A stretch of 64,000 nt of DNA. Origin: Pyricularia pennisetigena. Lineage: Eukaryota > Ascomycota > Sordariomycetes > Magnaporthales > Pyriculariaceae. A model generated the notes under the pieces. That model did not search any database, was not told where the DNA came from, and saw nothing but the letters and a program-made list of their open reading frames with translations. The translations under genes were made by a program, and so were the position numbers. The DNA lies in NCBI RefSeq assembly GCF_004337985.1, contig NC_043742.1, positions 7,605,136-7,669,135 of the forward strand, read 5' to 3'. Shown here one piece after another: positions 45,416 to 56,421 of the stretch (position 1 is the stretch's first letter; each line of letters begins with the position of its first letter).

Positions 45416-45778
45416 ATGCAATTCTGTAAAGTCGCTCCAATTCTATCACTGTTCGCCATTGGCGCCCTCGCCCTCCCAACACCGACAAACCACGCCACAG
45501 TCCAAGCTCACGATATTGTAGACGGCAGCAGACAAGAGGCCCGTAGGGCAACGGCGCGTTTTAGCACACCCGCGGCGCTGGAATATCTCACCGACACCCG
45601 GTGGAAGCTCGAGAGCAAGAAATACATATGCGGCGATTGTAGTGTCGAGAGAGGTACTGAGGCAGATATAAATGCCCATAGGGGTGAAGCCCACAGGGGG
45701 TTTAAACCGCATGCGGATCACAGAATCTGGCCTGATGAGGTCTTGTTGAATTTCAAGGAGGTACGGAGAGATCAATAG
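45416..45778 (+). CDS. small secreted protein with C2H2-like zinc finger (AVR-Pii-like candidate)
   Basis: A 120-residue protein. The start at 45416 (M-Q-F-C-K-V) was chosen over 45398 because it opens directly into the signal peptide (hydrophobic core ILSLFAIGALA, cleavage before L-P-T-P). A Q-E-A-R-R motif follows at about residue 45. The mature domain holds C-G-D-C, then H-R-G-E-A-H 12 residues later, i.e. C-x2-C-x12-H-x4-H, a zinc-finger-type ligand set. The leader (M-Q-x-x-K, A-I-G-x-x-A-L-P-T-P), the E-A-R motif and the single zinc site together resemble the rice-blast effector AVR-Pii, whose zinc-finger fold binds host Exo70. The resemblance is from memory and pattern, not alignment; the C-terminal tail (H-A-D-H-R-I-W onward) is longer than in AVR-Pii. 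Secretion is strong; effector class is inference. Confidence 0.72.
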   Translation: MQFCKVAPILSLFAIGALALPTPTNHATVQAHDIVDGSRQEARRATARFSTPAALEYLTDTRWKLESKKYICGDCSVERGTEADINAHRGEAHRGFKPHADHRIWPDEVLLNFKEVRRDQ

Positions 45779-47926
45779 GCCGGCCAAGGGGCCTGCCATT
45801 TTAGTACATGGGGTGGAAGCCATCTCCAAGGCACCTAGAGGATACTCTATTGTGACCAAGGCATTCAGTTAGGGTGGAGTCAATTTTTCTGCGAGGCAGC
45901 AAAAGAGTTGACGACTTTGGCAGTTTGGCTTCATCAATGTTGACATAACATGGGTTCATATCAAGTTACTTGGTCTTGAATATTTGTTCATAAAAATGTA
46001 GCCTTCTCATAGCTGAATATTTTGAACCCGTGGCGAAGGTTGGACGAGATGTTGTTAAGCGAGAGTGTGGATCCTTCACGCATACGTCTGCTCTAGACGA
46101 CCTGGATTGACGCGATACTGTTTTTGTGTGACAAGCCGCCACATTCTATCAGTTCGCTGGGGTGCGGGCAAGCAGCTGCCGAACGCACAGGACAACTTTG
46201 ATGAACCTTTGCTCGGGACTTGAGCGGGCGGGGAGGAGGGATGCGGAATATGACTTTTTGGCCTGATGGAAGAGTATTTAGTCCAAAGTTAGGCCCCGAC
46301 ACGCCGTCTGACTTTTGTTGACTTGATTTGGTCGGAACTCTATGGAAATAAGATGACTAGAACTAAGATTGTTATGTGATAGCCTATATCCCAATTCTTT
46401 AAGAAGTTGGGATCTTGGCAATGCGGAAGTCGACTTGAAGATTATTGAGCTTAGACATGAACAGGCTCAAACTCAAATTTACTGAATCTTTCCACTTTGA
46501 CCCCTTTGATTTCAATGCTTTGTTAGTCAGTTCGGCTTGAGGACGCGATTTTGGACGTGCAAAGACCCGGCTACATCCGAATCATCGTTGAAGCGCGAGG
46601 GAGGCCGAGAGGAACCTCGCGCTCGGCCGACCCGAGGATGCAAGGGAAACTCCTCTCTCGTATCCCATACAACTGTGTCAACTGCAATGAGCATAGCATC
46701 AGGATAAGGATCCATGGTGATTCCCTGATTGTGTAAATGATTATACTTTCAATTATGTGAAAACATGTACATGGAAGAGTAGCCTTGCTCATTCTAGGCA
46801 AACTCGAGGTTCTTTTTTTAATACCTTCATTCAGATGATTACGTTAGGCAATCCAGGGATCCGATGGTCATTTGAGTCAGATGGTGTACAGCCCGGCCAT
46901 TGCGGGCCTAGGAGATTATTCACTCAAGTGCTCAAGTGGCCATGCCGCCTTGTTAAATTTAGACAAAGTAGAGATAGCTACATCGTCTAGCACTCGAGAA
47001 ACAGTTATACAAGGCCAAGTCCTGCTGGAGTGCTTCCACAGCTCATGGAAACAGTTGCGACTGGAAAATAGCTTGGAAAGATTAAACTAAAAAAAAAGTA
47101 AGAAATGTACAAGAGGCCAAAACACGCCTTGTGTTCCAGTTGGACATGGCTGGTGTCATCGAGTTCATGCATTGCATGAAGCAGCTTGGCACAGTTTATG
47201 TATATCGCGATTTGAAGATACATCTCAACGACGACCAGGAGACTTATCGCCAGTACTTTGCTAAGAGTTTCCACTTTGGCCGATCGTACTTGTAATCCCA
47301 CTCATAATTTTGATTTGGTTGCCCAACTTCAGCCGCAACACGGAGGTACCGATTTACCAACACAGGATGGTTTTAACATTTTGTGGATAGACTCCTTCAC
47401 AGCATCATAAATCGAATCCTCAAGGGAGACCGTATCTCGATGTAAACTCTATGTATCCCTAAACAAAAAACCCAAAGCCAAACCCAAGAGATAACAAAAT
47501 AGAAATGCAAACTAAGCCCATTAAGGCCCTCAGCGTGTACGTGCGCCCAAATATATTTAATATTCAGTAACCAGACTAGCTTACCCATTTAGTTTACATT
47601 TCTAGCACTATCATGGATATTTAGAGGCAGCGCTCGATGGGAGCTGGTTCTTTGCAGTGTGATGCTGAAGATGCTTTCCTTAATTCCAGCATCGTATGTC
47701 AGCATACAGCCCATATGTCAGCCTGTTGCAAGCAATTTATAAGCATGATTAATCATGGGATATTTTGGAACGCAAGCTTTTCATGCTTTTTCAAAAGTCT
47801 TGGTCTCCCCTTGTCACGCCTGTTGAAAAGCAGCTCACTCCAGAGGTAAGCCGCGACATCACAAACACCTCATCCGCATACCCTCTGCGAAGCCCACATA
47901 CGCCCTCATGTAACCGCCTTTCTACC
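45779..47926. other. gene-free stretch of 2.1 kb
   Basis: No supportable gene; short frames only. Right end is the 3' flank of the A-T-R reductase gene. Confidence 0.5.
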
Positions 47927-50900
47927 TCATATCCACTCCTCTCTTCTCCAGAATCCCACACACTTCCCCATCAGCCCGCTTCCAATGACATCAAACCCTT
48001 GACGAATGGCAAGGCTCCTGCGCTCTGTCTTCTCCGTCTCAAACACCAGCCCGCTCCGTCCGGGATTGTCATTGTCGTATTTGGCCGCAAAGAAATCCAG
48101 CAGCTTCACGGTCGGGTTTCTACCGACCGCCTCTTCGCCGCCCTTCTCCGCCGCCGCACGCAGCCGCGCCACCCACTCGCGCTGCCCAACCTCTTCAAAC
48201 TCCAGCCCGCAATCGGGCCGCCGCAGCGCCGGGAGCAGCTCGTCCGCCCACGAGAACGTCCGTGGGTTGAGGACGTGGTACACCACATGGGCGCCATCCT
48301 CCTCCTCATCCTCCTCCTCCTCCTCTGCCGCTGCCGCTGCCGCGTCCCCAAACCGCCTCGCCACTCCACTCAGCTCCAGCACCGCCCGCGCACACACGTC
48401 GACCGGGATCCAGCTCGGCCTCTCGTCCAGCCTCGGCAACGCCCCGATCGTCTCGGCAGCCCTCAGCATAAGCGGGACCGCCTCGCTGGCGCTCCACCGC
48501 CCTCCCTCGCTGTCCCCCACCACCTGCCCCGTCCGCAGCACGCGGAACGCCGCCGCCCCGCCGCCCGCCTCCTCCGCCGCCCGCCGCACCACGTGCTCCG
48601 CCACCCACTTGGACCGCGCGTACCCCATCCCCTGCGCGTGCCGCGGGTCCGCCACGTACCGCTCCGCCACGCGCGCGGGCAGCGGCGTGCCTCCCGCCGC
48701 CGACACGGACGACACGAACGCGAAGCGTGCCGGTCGGCAGAAGGGGACGGACAGGGCGATGCGCACGAGGTTCTGCACGCCGGCAATGTGCGTCGCAGCA
48801 AAGGACGACACCCCCAGGTTGAAGTTGACGGCCCAGGCGGCGTGGATCACCCCCGTCAGCGTGCCGCGCAGGTCGGATAGTGTGGTGCCGGCGAGGCCCA
48901 GGTCCGGACGGGACAGGTCGGACGGCAGCGCCGTGATCTTGGCGGCGTGGGCGGGCGCGAGGGAGCCGCTGAGTCCGCGGTCTGATAGCGCGGTTGCGAT
49001 GCGTGCCGTCGCGGCTTCTGTGTCTGGAGCGCGGACGAGGCAGTATACGTGGCGGATGTGGGGCTGCGCGAGGAGCTGGGCGAGTATGTGTGCGCCCAGA
49101 GAGCCCGTGGCGCCGGTGAGGAGGATGGCGTCGGATTCTGGGGTTTTGTCGCCCGGGACGAAGGGGTCGAAGTTGCCGTACTTGGCGACGAGGTCGTACA
49201 TGACCGTGCAAGGGTCGTCGTCCGGGGCCGCGGTGGGCGGCAGGGAGAGGTGTGAGGCGCGGGCTTCCAAGGTGGCTAGGTGCGAGGCCAGCTGGTTGAT
49301 GCTTGGGTGTTCAAAGACGATGTTTTGTCCCAGCACGGCGCCGCCGAGGTCCAGTTGGCGCATCATGTGGCTCCGTGCCCTGATGCTCTGCAGGCTGTCC
49401 ATTCCGGCGCTGAAGAAATCCGTGTCGGGCTGGAGTGTTTTGAAGCCCATTCGGTCGCGGAACAGCGCGGTCAAGTATCCCACGTAGCCCTCCGAGTCCA
49501 TGTTTTGTTGAACCTGGCTGTGACCGCTGCCTACCGGTGCGCCAGCCGAACCGGCCACGCCGCCTTCGAACCGGGCGTACGCGGCATCGATCAGGTCCGC
49601 AAACCGCTTGTACGACGCGGCGCGGATGATGGTCCCCTTGTCCGTCCGGGGGTAGTCGGCGTCGGCCTCCAGCACCTCGACCATGTCCCTGTCGATCTGC
49701 GCAAACTTCTCGGCGTTGTCGTTGGCCAGCTGTATGCTGGGCCAGATGGCATCCAGGTATCGGTCCCGCGTCCACGCGCCCGGCACCTTGTCGCTCTTGA
49801 CGACCAGCAGCCCGGGAAAGGCCCTCCCGGCACCAAAGATCAGACACTGGTGCACCAGCTCGCTCTGCGATATGGTGCCCTCCATTGGAACCGGCAGCAC
49901 CTTTTCCCCGTTGACGAGAGCGAGACGGTCGTCCAGCCGACCGACGTGCTTCCAGGCGTCCGGGATGGTCGGGTGCGGCACGAACGTGTCCCGGGTGCGG
50001 TACGAGTTGGGCGCCAGCTCGTCGCTGTTGGACATGACCTTCGTCTCGAGCCCGTCGAGCACCACGCACTCGTACTGCCCGTCCCCGAGCGGGTCCATGT
50101 GGATGAAGGGCCTGGCCCTGGGCAGCAGCCGCATGTAGTTCCAGGTCTTGTCGCCCGGTGGCCGTGTCGACATCATCAACTGGCCCATCTCGGTCTGGCC
50201 GTAGTGCGCCACGAGGTTGACGCCATGCTCCACCAGCAGGTCTCCCAGGTCGTCTGGGCACGCGGCCCCGGCGTAGACGACCATCTTGCAGCGGGCAAGC
50301 GCGGCGAGGCCCTCGGGCGTCTCGGCGAGGATCTTGAGGACGTACGGAACGCAGTTGAACGTCTCGGGCTTGATGTGGTCCAGACCCTCGACCAGGCTGG
50401 CGCTCGTCATGGGGATCGACGCGTTGTACAGCGCCATGCACCTCCCGGCCACGATGGACCGGAAGGTGTTGGCCAGCCCACTGTTGTGGAACAGCGGCAG
50501 CGTGACAAACGCCCGCATGCCGCTTCCTAGAGCATAGTTGCCCAGGCATGCGCGGTGGGATTGGAAGATGGGCTTCGGCAGCCCCGTGCTGCCTGACGAG
50601 TGCACAATGAAAGCGACGGCGTTTGCTTGGTCTTTGATTTCCGTCTGCTTTTGGAACTGCTCTCCCGTTGATTGACGTGAGTATATCGACTTGCCCACAA
50701 TGTCCCAGGTTTCAAGGTCGCGCCCGGCTTCCCGGATGGCCTTGACCGTGTCGGCAAACCTGGATGTCGTGAGCATACGGGTACACTCGGTCTTCTCGAG
50801 GAGCGACGCGTAGGCCTCAACTGCCAACCTCGTCGAGAGGAAAAGCACTCCAAACCCCATCCGCGAGAGAGCGAGCATGGAAATGGCGTAGTCTAGATCA

Positions 50901-51322
50901 GAAGGGCCCAATAGAGCCACCACCTCGCTCTTGGAGCTTTGTCTATGCTGATGACCCCCCCAAATTATCGTCAACGCCAGCTGCACCCAAGACAATGACG
51001 GGACGGGGGGAAATACCTTGGGCGTCAGGCCAAGTCTACTCAGTTCCTTGGCCGCCTCGTCAGCGTAGGCGTCTAGGTCGCGCGCTGTGTACTCGATCCA
51101 GTCGGCGCATCTTGTGCGGGAATTGGGGTATGTGATGAGCGGCGTGTCTGGGATGGTGGCTGCACGGTCTCTGATCAGGTCATCCACCGTCGTAAATCGG
51201 GTTGTCTTGTGGACTCCGTTAACTGGTGATGATGGAGAGGAATCATCGATTTTGCTGGCAGCAGCAATGATGGTGTTTGCCAACTCGGCTGGCCCAGGAA
51301 TTTCAACCAGCGTTGCTGGCAT
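47927..51322 (-). CDS. NRPS-like A-T-R carboxylate reductase
   Basis: Two exons: 51322..51017 and 50947..47927. The 69 bp intron (GTATTT...CATCAG) is in frame, so unspliced sequence also reads open; splicing gives 1108 residues. Order of domains: adenylation (H-S-S-G-S-T-G-L-P-K at ~218; Y-G-Q-T-E-M-G at ~351; G-R-L-D-D at ~438), thiolation with G-M-D-S-L-Q (phosphopantetheine Ser ~620), and a terminal NAD(P)-dependent reductase (T-G-A-T-G-S-L-G at ~713; Y-x3-K in Y-A-R-S-K). There is no condensation domain. Such enzymes activate an aryl or aliphatic acid and release it as aldehyde or alcohol. An acidic Ala/Glu run is inserted near the end of the reductase. No other classical secondary-metabolite genes lie next to it. 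The substrate cannot be read from sequence alone. Confidence 0.93.
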   Translation of the reverse strand: MPATLVEIPGPAELANTIIAAASKIDDSSPSSPVNGVHKTTRFTTVDDLIRDRAATIPDTPLITYPNSRTRCADWIEYTARDLDAYADEAAKELSRLGLTPKVFPPVPSLSWVQLALTIIWGGHQHRQSSKSEVVALLGPSDLDYAISMLALSRMGFGVLFLSTRLAVEAYASLLEKTECTRMLTTSRFADTVKAIREAGRDLETWDIVGKSIYSRQSTGEQFQKQTEIKDQANAVAFIVHSSGSTGLPKPIFQSHRACLGNYALGSGMRAFVTLPLFHNSGLANTFRSIVAGRCMALYNASIPMTSASLVEGLDHIKPETFNCVPYVLKILAETPEGLAALARCKMVVYAGAACPDDLGDLLVEHGVNLVAHYGQTEMGQLMMSTRPPGDKTWNYMRLLPRARPFIHMDPLGDGQYECVVLDGLETKVMSNSDELAPNSYRTRDTFVPHPTIPDAWKHVGRLDDRLALVNGEKVLPVPMEGTISQSELVHQCLIFGAGRAFPGLLVVKSDKVPGAWTRDRYLDAIWPSIQLANDNAEKFAQIDRDMVEVLEADADYPRTDKGTIIRAASYKRFADLIDAAYARFEGGVAGSAGAPVGSGHSQVQQNMDSEGYVGYLTALFRDRMGFKTLQPDTDFFSAGMDSLQSIRARSHMMRQLDLGGAVLGQNIVFEHPSINQLASHLATLEARASHLSLPPTAAPDDDPCTVMYDLVAKYGNFDPFVPGDKTPESDAILLTGATGSLGAHILAQLLAQPHIRHVYCLVRAPDTEAATARIATALSDRGLSGSLAPAHAAKITALPSDLSRPDLGLAGTTLSDLRGTLTGVIHAAWAVNFNLGVSSFAATHIAGVQNLVRIALSVPFCRPARFAFVSSVSAAGGTPLPARVAERYVADPRHAQGMGYARSKWVAEHVVRRAAEEAGGGAAAFRVLRTGQVVGDSEGGRWSASEAVPLMLRAAETIGALPRLDERPSWIPVDVCARAVLELSGVARRFGDAAAAAAEEEEEDEEEDGAHVVYHVLNPRTFSWADELLPALRRPDCGLEFEEVGQREWVARLRAAAEKGGEEAVGRNPTVKLLDFFAAKYDNDNPGRSGLVFETEKTERRSLAIRQGFDVIGSGLMGKCVGFWRREEWI

Positions 51323-52267
51323 GTTCTATGAGGAAGAGTACAAAAAAAGACAAATTCGCTTGAATATAGATTGAGTAATAGGATAACACTAACTATAAAG
51401 CGCATATACCGGATTTATAAACTTTTTCAAGGGTCAGACACATGCCAATCCAGTAATCATCTCAACAGGCCTCGGGTTGGACTCACATTTGTATCCATGG
51501 TTTACTCTGATCTTTTCTTACGAAGCCGGCGGGTCCGGAGCTCGTCCCGGGCGACCGATGAGCGGCCCACCGACATCGCTGGGAACAAAGGGTCCGAGTT
51601 AACCATATGTGGAGTGGAGAGTAGGAAATCAAGTATTCGCAGGACACCCCGAATAATCAATCATCCATCGCGGAGACGCAGCCGGAAAAGTACCGAGTCA
51701 GGATCGGCATATAAGGATGCAGTTAGTAACTTGCGGGGGATCAGTATGCACTACCCTTGCAAGCCGTGCCCCAACTTCTCCGCATCGGGTGACGGATTCA
51801 GGGGTTGGTCTGAACTTGGCGACCATACAATGGTCAGGACCCTGAAATGGTCAGTTTTACCGAATTTTTTGTCTTTTTTTGGTTTTTTTTTTTAGTTAGA
51901 TCTTAAATCGCTTCATTCGGTTCCATGTTGGTTGCCTCGTTGGGGTTTAATTCGTGGCCTTGGTGAGCCGCAAAATGTGTTTTGTTTTGACAAGGAGGGG
52001 GTAACGCGCAGCTATCACCCGCCCTCTCCTGCCCCCAAGGGACCGCACTGCCATTGGCCTACATATTAAGGCTGCGATGAGGCTAAATTTAATTGCGATT
52101 AGGCTAGTTCAGCGATCCAACCAATAAGGCTTTTACATTGTGGCGGTAAATTGTGGAGTCACATTATGGCGTTACCCCTCGCAACGTGTGTACGTAATAC
52201 AACGCCTCCACTCGGATCAGGCCGCAATCATAAATATTTGGGTTGCGCCACGAGTGTTCGACTCAAC
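51323..52267. other. intergenic, no gene seen
   Basis: Leader regions of the flanking genes; a poly-T tract at about 51886-51894. No supported frame. Confidence 0.5.
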
Positions 52268-54622
52268 ATGGCCCCACGACACATGCCGCTACGCGTCATG
52301 GATGAACTAACGGATATAGAAGAGCTGAGAAGGCGGCTGCGAGAGTCAGAGCAACTCTTGGAGCATGAGCGGCAACTCAGGGAGCAACAACAGCAACGCG
52401 CGGATGTGCTGGAACAAGCAACCCAACAGACTACACTTGACGAATATATCGATGCCTGCCATTCTTTGGTTTTCTCCAACTTCAGGATTGAACAGGACCA
52501 GAAACTGACCTCGAAAGGATCCATCACCAACCCGCGAAATAAATGGTGTCCCACACATATCCAGCCATGGTCAGACTTTATTCAGCAGCAGAGAATAACA
52601 TTCGGAACACTTTACGACATTTTCCCCACCGACAGTCGTGTTTTCGAAACTCGAATTTTCCTTTCCGGCTTAGGAAGAAGGATTTCGTTGCGCAGCATAG
52701 CAGACGAAAAAACACTCGAATCCTTCTTGCACAACAGCGTTGAACATCCCGTCCAAGAGATTATAGACCAGCTCAAACAGGTGGAAGGTGTTAAAGACGT
52801 GTTTGACCTGGGAAACGGAATAATTTTCGAAAATCACCCACATGCCATCAGCGACCTTGCAGAGGAGGTAATCCACCGCGATACCCCATCACCACCGACT
52901 ACTCCAAACCATCATCTCGATCTAAACAAACTACGACCCGATCAGATCTGCGTTTACCGATCCGACGATGCGGGCTCGGAAAGACGCTCAATGATCTATG
53001 TTTCCGAGTACAAACCACCTCACAAGCTAACTGCGCCGCACCTCCGTCTTGGTTTACGCCCGATGAATATTTACAAAGAAGTGGTTAACCGGAAGACCGT
53101 CCCAACGTCGATAGACCCAGACGCACGCTTCCAATATCACGCCGAAAGGCTAACTGCAGCCGCCATCACGCAAACCTACCACTACATGATTGAAGGGGGA
53201 CTCGAATATGGTCTGTTAACAACGGGCGAGGCCATCGTGTTTCTTAAAATCGACTGGGCCGAGCCCGAAACGCTTTTCTATCACCTTGCAGAGCCCGATG
53301 CTGAAGTTTTGGCCCATCCGGGCCATTTTCATTTGTGTACGGCAGTCGGTCAGTATTTGGCCTTTAGTCTTATGGCGCTGGGTTTGCCAGGTGGAAGACG
53401 GTTGCGCGAGCAAGAAGAGCGCCACCAGGCTACCCAAAAGCTCAAGACGTGGGCGGAAGATTTCGAGACGACGTTACGATCGATTCCGGAGGACGAGCGA
53501 CGCGCGCCCGACAGTTCACCTGGCTACCAGCCTGAAACATATAAGGATGTCGATCGATCGCCGTACCTTATCCGGAGAAGAAGACGTCAGTATGTGGGAG
53601 ATGAGCCCAGAAAGGAAGACAAATATAGAGAGCCGGGAGAATCATCAGACGATGAATCAACACGGGATTTGCCAGAGACGCCGAGTCCGGCGGAACGGCG
53701 GAGACGAGACGGTCAAGGGGGTCAGGGAACTCGACGCAGCGCGCGGATTCTAGCCCGACGGCCCCGGGGTGGGGGCGAAGGAGCAAGCAACGAGCAAGAT
53801 AGGCCATATTGCACCCAAAAGTGCTTGTCAGGGCTCGTCAACGACGGGTTCCTCGATGCAAAATGTCCCAACGTGGCGCTGCACAACAGGCAACCCAGCT
53901 CTACCCGCCATCCAATAAACCAGGCCAAATTCGTCCATCTCCTCTTCGAGCAGCTAAAACGATCACTTGACCGTGGCGTCACGCCGTTGGGGCAAGGGGG
54001 TGCACGCGGCGTATTATTCAAGGTCTCTCTGCTTGACTACGGCTACACCTTTGTCGGCAAGGGAACAGTCAAGGCATTTGTCAAAGACCTTGAGCACGAG
54101 GCGGCGATTTACAAACGCCTGCATCCCATCCAAGGTACACGTGTGCCCGTCTTCCTCGGGGTCGTCGACCTCCGGTTGATGAACAAGATATACTACTATG
54201 ACCACCGGGTCTACATAATACACATGACGTTTTTGTCGTGGGGCGGATGCGACCTCGACGATGCAGCGATCATGGGTGTCGGGGAGGAAAAGCTCGAAGA
54301 GACGGCAATGCGGTCGTTGCGTGCAATGCATCAGCTGGGAGTGGCCCATCGAGATGTGCGAGGGGCGAACATGCTTTTCAATGCCGAGGTTGGCGGTGTT
54401 ATGATGATTGACTTTGAAAGAGCACTACTCCTGGAGCGACCTCGACCTCCATTAGCTAAGCTGGTGCCGAACAAACGAGGACGGAAGTCGGACATGGTAA
54501 AATCCACCAAGTCGACAGGGGAGTCGGGTGATCGAGGTCGGATCAGCAGGTTTCTTTCCGAGGACATCGGGTCGATGAAGACGGTCTTTGACATTGAAAG
54601 GGCGCCAAGATTTTTGCACTAA
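52268..54622 (+). CDS. nuclease-like domain fused to a kinase-like domain
   Basis: A 784-residue single-exon protein. The start at 52268 (CAACATGG context) is preferred; an upstream Met at 52151 is in frame. Residues ~15-60 are a Glu/Arg/Gln-rich coiled coil. Residues ~70-390 form an alpha/beta region with conserved-looking S-E-Y-K-P-P-H (E247, K249), compatible with the E-x-K of PD-(D/E)xK nucleases. A basic/acidic disordered linker (~410-530) is followed by a protein-kinase-like domain: V-K-A-F...E-A-A-I-Y-K-R-L, catalytic loop H-R-D-V-R-G-A-N (694-701) and metal-binding D-F-E (715-717) in place of DFG. No signal peptide. The combination resembles nuclease-kinase fusions reported in crinkler-like eukaryotic effector families and large fungal kinase-like expansions. 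Kinase motifs are clear; the nuclease call is tentative. Confidence 0.72.
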   Translation: MAPRHMPLRVMDELTDIEELRRRLRESEQLLEHERQLREQQQQRADVLEQATQQTTLDEYIDACHSLVFSNFRIEQDQKLTSKGSITNPRNKWCPTHIQPWSDFIQQQRITFGTLYDIFPTDSRVFETRIFLSGLGRRISLRSIADEKTLESFLHNSVEHPVQEIIDQLKQVEGVKDVFDLGNGIIFENHPHAISDLAEEVIHRDTPSPPTTPNHHLDLNKLRPDQICVYRSDDAGSERRSMIYVSEYKPPHKLTAPHLRLGLRPMNIYKEVVNRKTVPTSIDPDARFQYHAERLTAAAITQTYHYMIEGGLEYGLLTTGEAIVFLKIDWAEPETLFYHLAEPDAEVLAHPGHFHLCTAVGQYLAFSLMALGLPGGRRLREQEERHQATQKLKTWAEDFETTLRSIPEDERRAPDSSPGYQPETYKDVDRSPYLIRRRRRQYVGDEPRKEDKYREPGESSDDESTRDLPETPSPAERRRRDGQGGQGTRRSARILARRPRGGGEGASNEQDRPYCTQKCLSGLVNDGFLDAKCPNVALHNRQPSSTRHPINQAKFVHLLFEQLKRSLDRGVTPLGQGGARGVLFKVSLLDYGYTFVGKGTVKAFVKDLEHEAAIYKRLHPIQGTRVPVFLGVVDLRLMNKIYYYDHRVYIIHMTFLSWGGCDLDDAAIMGVGEEKLEETAMRSLRAMHQLGVAHRDVRGANMLFNAEVGGVMMIDFERALLLERPRPPLAKLVPNKRGRKSDMVKSTKSTGESGDRGRISRFLSEDIGSMKTVFDIERAPRFLH

Positions 54623-56421
54623 TGATTAATCTCTGTAGCGTTGAAATTACACAGCATGACTTTGAAAGACTGGGCGTGTGATAAAAACGCGACTTTGGGA
54701 TAACCTGACATGGAAAGTCAGGATTTTTTTTTTTTTTTACCAGCCCCAGGCCATTGTCGTATTTACCCTGCCACTTGTCGTCTCCCTCGCCACTAGCTCT
54801 CGCCGTCGAGGTTCCCGTCTGTCTGTCTCTTGTACATTTTTGGTGCTTCGTGCTTTCGCCAGATGTTTCAGCAGCGCTGACGAGGCTGCAGACTTGGAAG
54901 GGTAAGATCTGAGATATCACGACAAAACCTCCAATCGCTTATGGAGAAGGGGGCACACCTTGGGGTTTAGTACAGATCTGCGTTGAACAAATCACTTTCC
55001 GGTCTTGTGTGGACTTTTCCACTGCTTGCGGGTAGATGATTGAAGACGGGATGGAATGGTTTAGACGTATTGTTTGGTTATGGTATGAGGAAAACGAACT
55101 TGACGCGTCCACGGGGCGGAGGCAAAATTGACTTGCAGCATCTGTATGAAAATTCCGAACTTGAAATGAATGCTGACAGCATTCCGTCTTTTGCTGGATA
55201 ATCATGTTACATGTATTTGGGCGCATTGTGTTATCCCCTTATTGTTTAATTCCCCTTCGTAACCATTGTCAATAAGCGTCTGTACGATACTCCCTTCTTT
55301 GTTCATTGCTTATCGGCGACGTTGCTCTTGGTCTTACAGACCGGCATTGTGAAGGGTAAGCGTACACCTAACTGCCAACTTTTAACACACCTGCCTCCCC
55401 CGACCAAGGGTTTCCGGTATGTTTTCTTTTTAATAAGGTTGTCCCCACCAACCAGGGACAAATTAAACGAATTACCAGCAAAACGGTGTTTTGTTTTTAT
55501 TCTATTTCGTTAAGCCTTGGTGATGTAAGCTTAATCGACGTTTATCACTTGTTTAATTTTGGCAATAGCAGCTCTGGACAATGGGCAAAAGAGCAAGATG
55601 ACAAAGGCAATCCATACGTATTACAGCAGTGTGTTGAATGATTTACAGGCTACTACAGGTGTTCGGTAAGACCAGAGGATTGGGCAGGTATCAGGAAGGC
55701 CAGACACGTTTACCCTTACTACACAATAGGAGATACTGCCTGCAAAACCTACCGGATTGTGGCATTACAAACAAGTGCTAAGAAAAGCACAACGCATATA
55801 GCAGGTAGTATTTTGCAATGCCTGCTAGGGCAGATGGTCAACTTTCTTTTCTCAAAAAGAAAAGAAAAAAAAGGGAAGAAAAAAAAAGATTTAGACGTAT
55901 TGCGCATATTACGCCGAGGACACAGTTTATATAAAGTCATGCTTACTATGATATCAATAGATTAATTTCAGCTTTGCTTAGGGCCAATCAATCTCTGAAC
56001 GGCCCTGGCTTTTACCTAAGAAAAAATTGTGACTTCATGCCCTTTATCAAAACCCTTGCGTAGACTAGGCGTAGCTGAAATACAAAAAACCAGGATCGCA
56101 TTGCGCATCCCGAAATGACCGCTATGCCTTCTCAATTCAACATATTACGCATTACCGCCCCGCAGTTTTTTTTTTTTTTTTGATTAATGTACAGTATAGC
56201 CAGCTCCCTCACATATTAGACCCTCTATGCTTATGGACCCAGCAGCATGACTGACTCGAGTAAACTCGCACCAAGAGCTGCCTGAGCCAAAAGGTATATA
56301 GTGAGCTTCTAGACTTGTTTCTCAAGACAGGAATACACTTACCTCAGGTATTCGCCTTGTTCATCTCGTTGAATTACAGTAGTTCAAACTTTGGGCACGC
56401 CTCAAAGAGTCCCAAATCAGA
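54623..56421. other. gene-free stretch of 1.8 kb
   Basis: No supported gene. Poly-T/A tracts at about 54724-54738 and 56166-56181. Region 55320-55980 has short frames without features. Confidence 0.45.
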
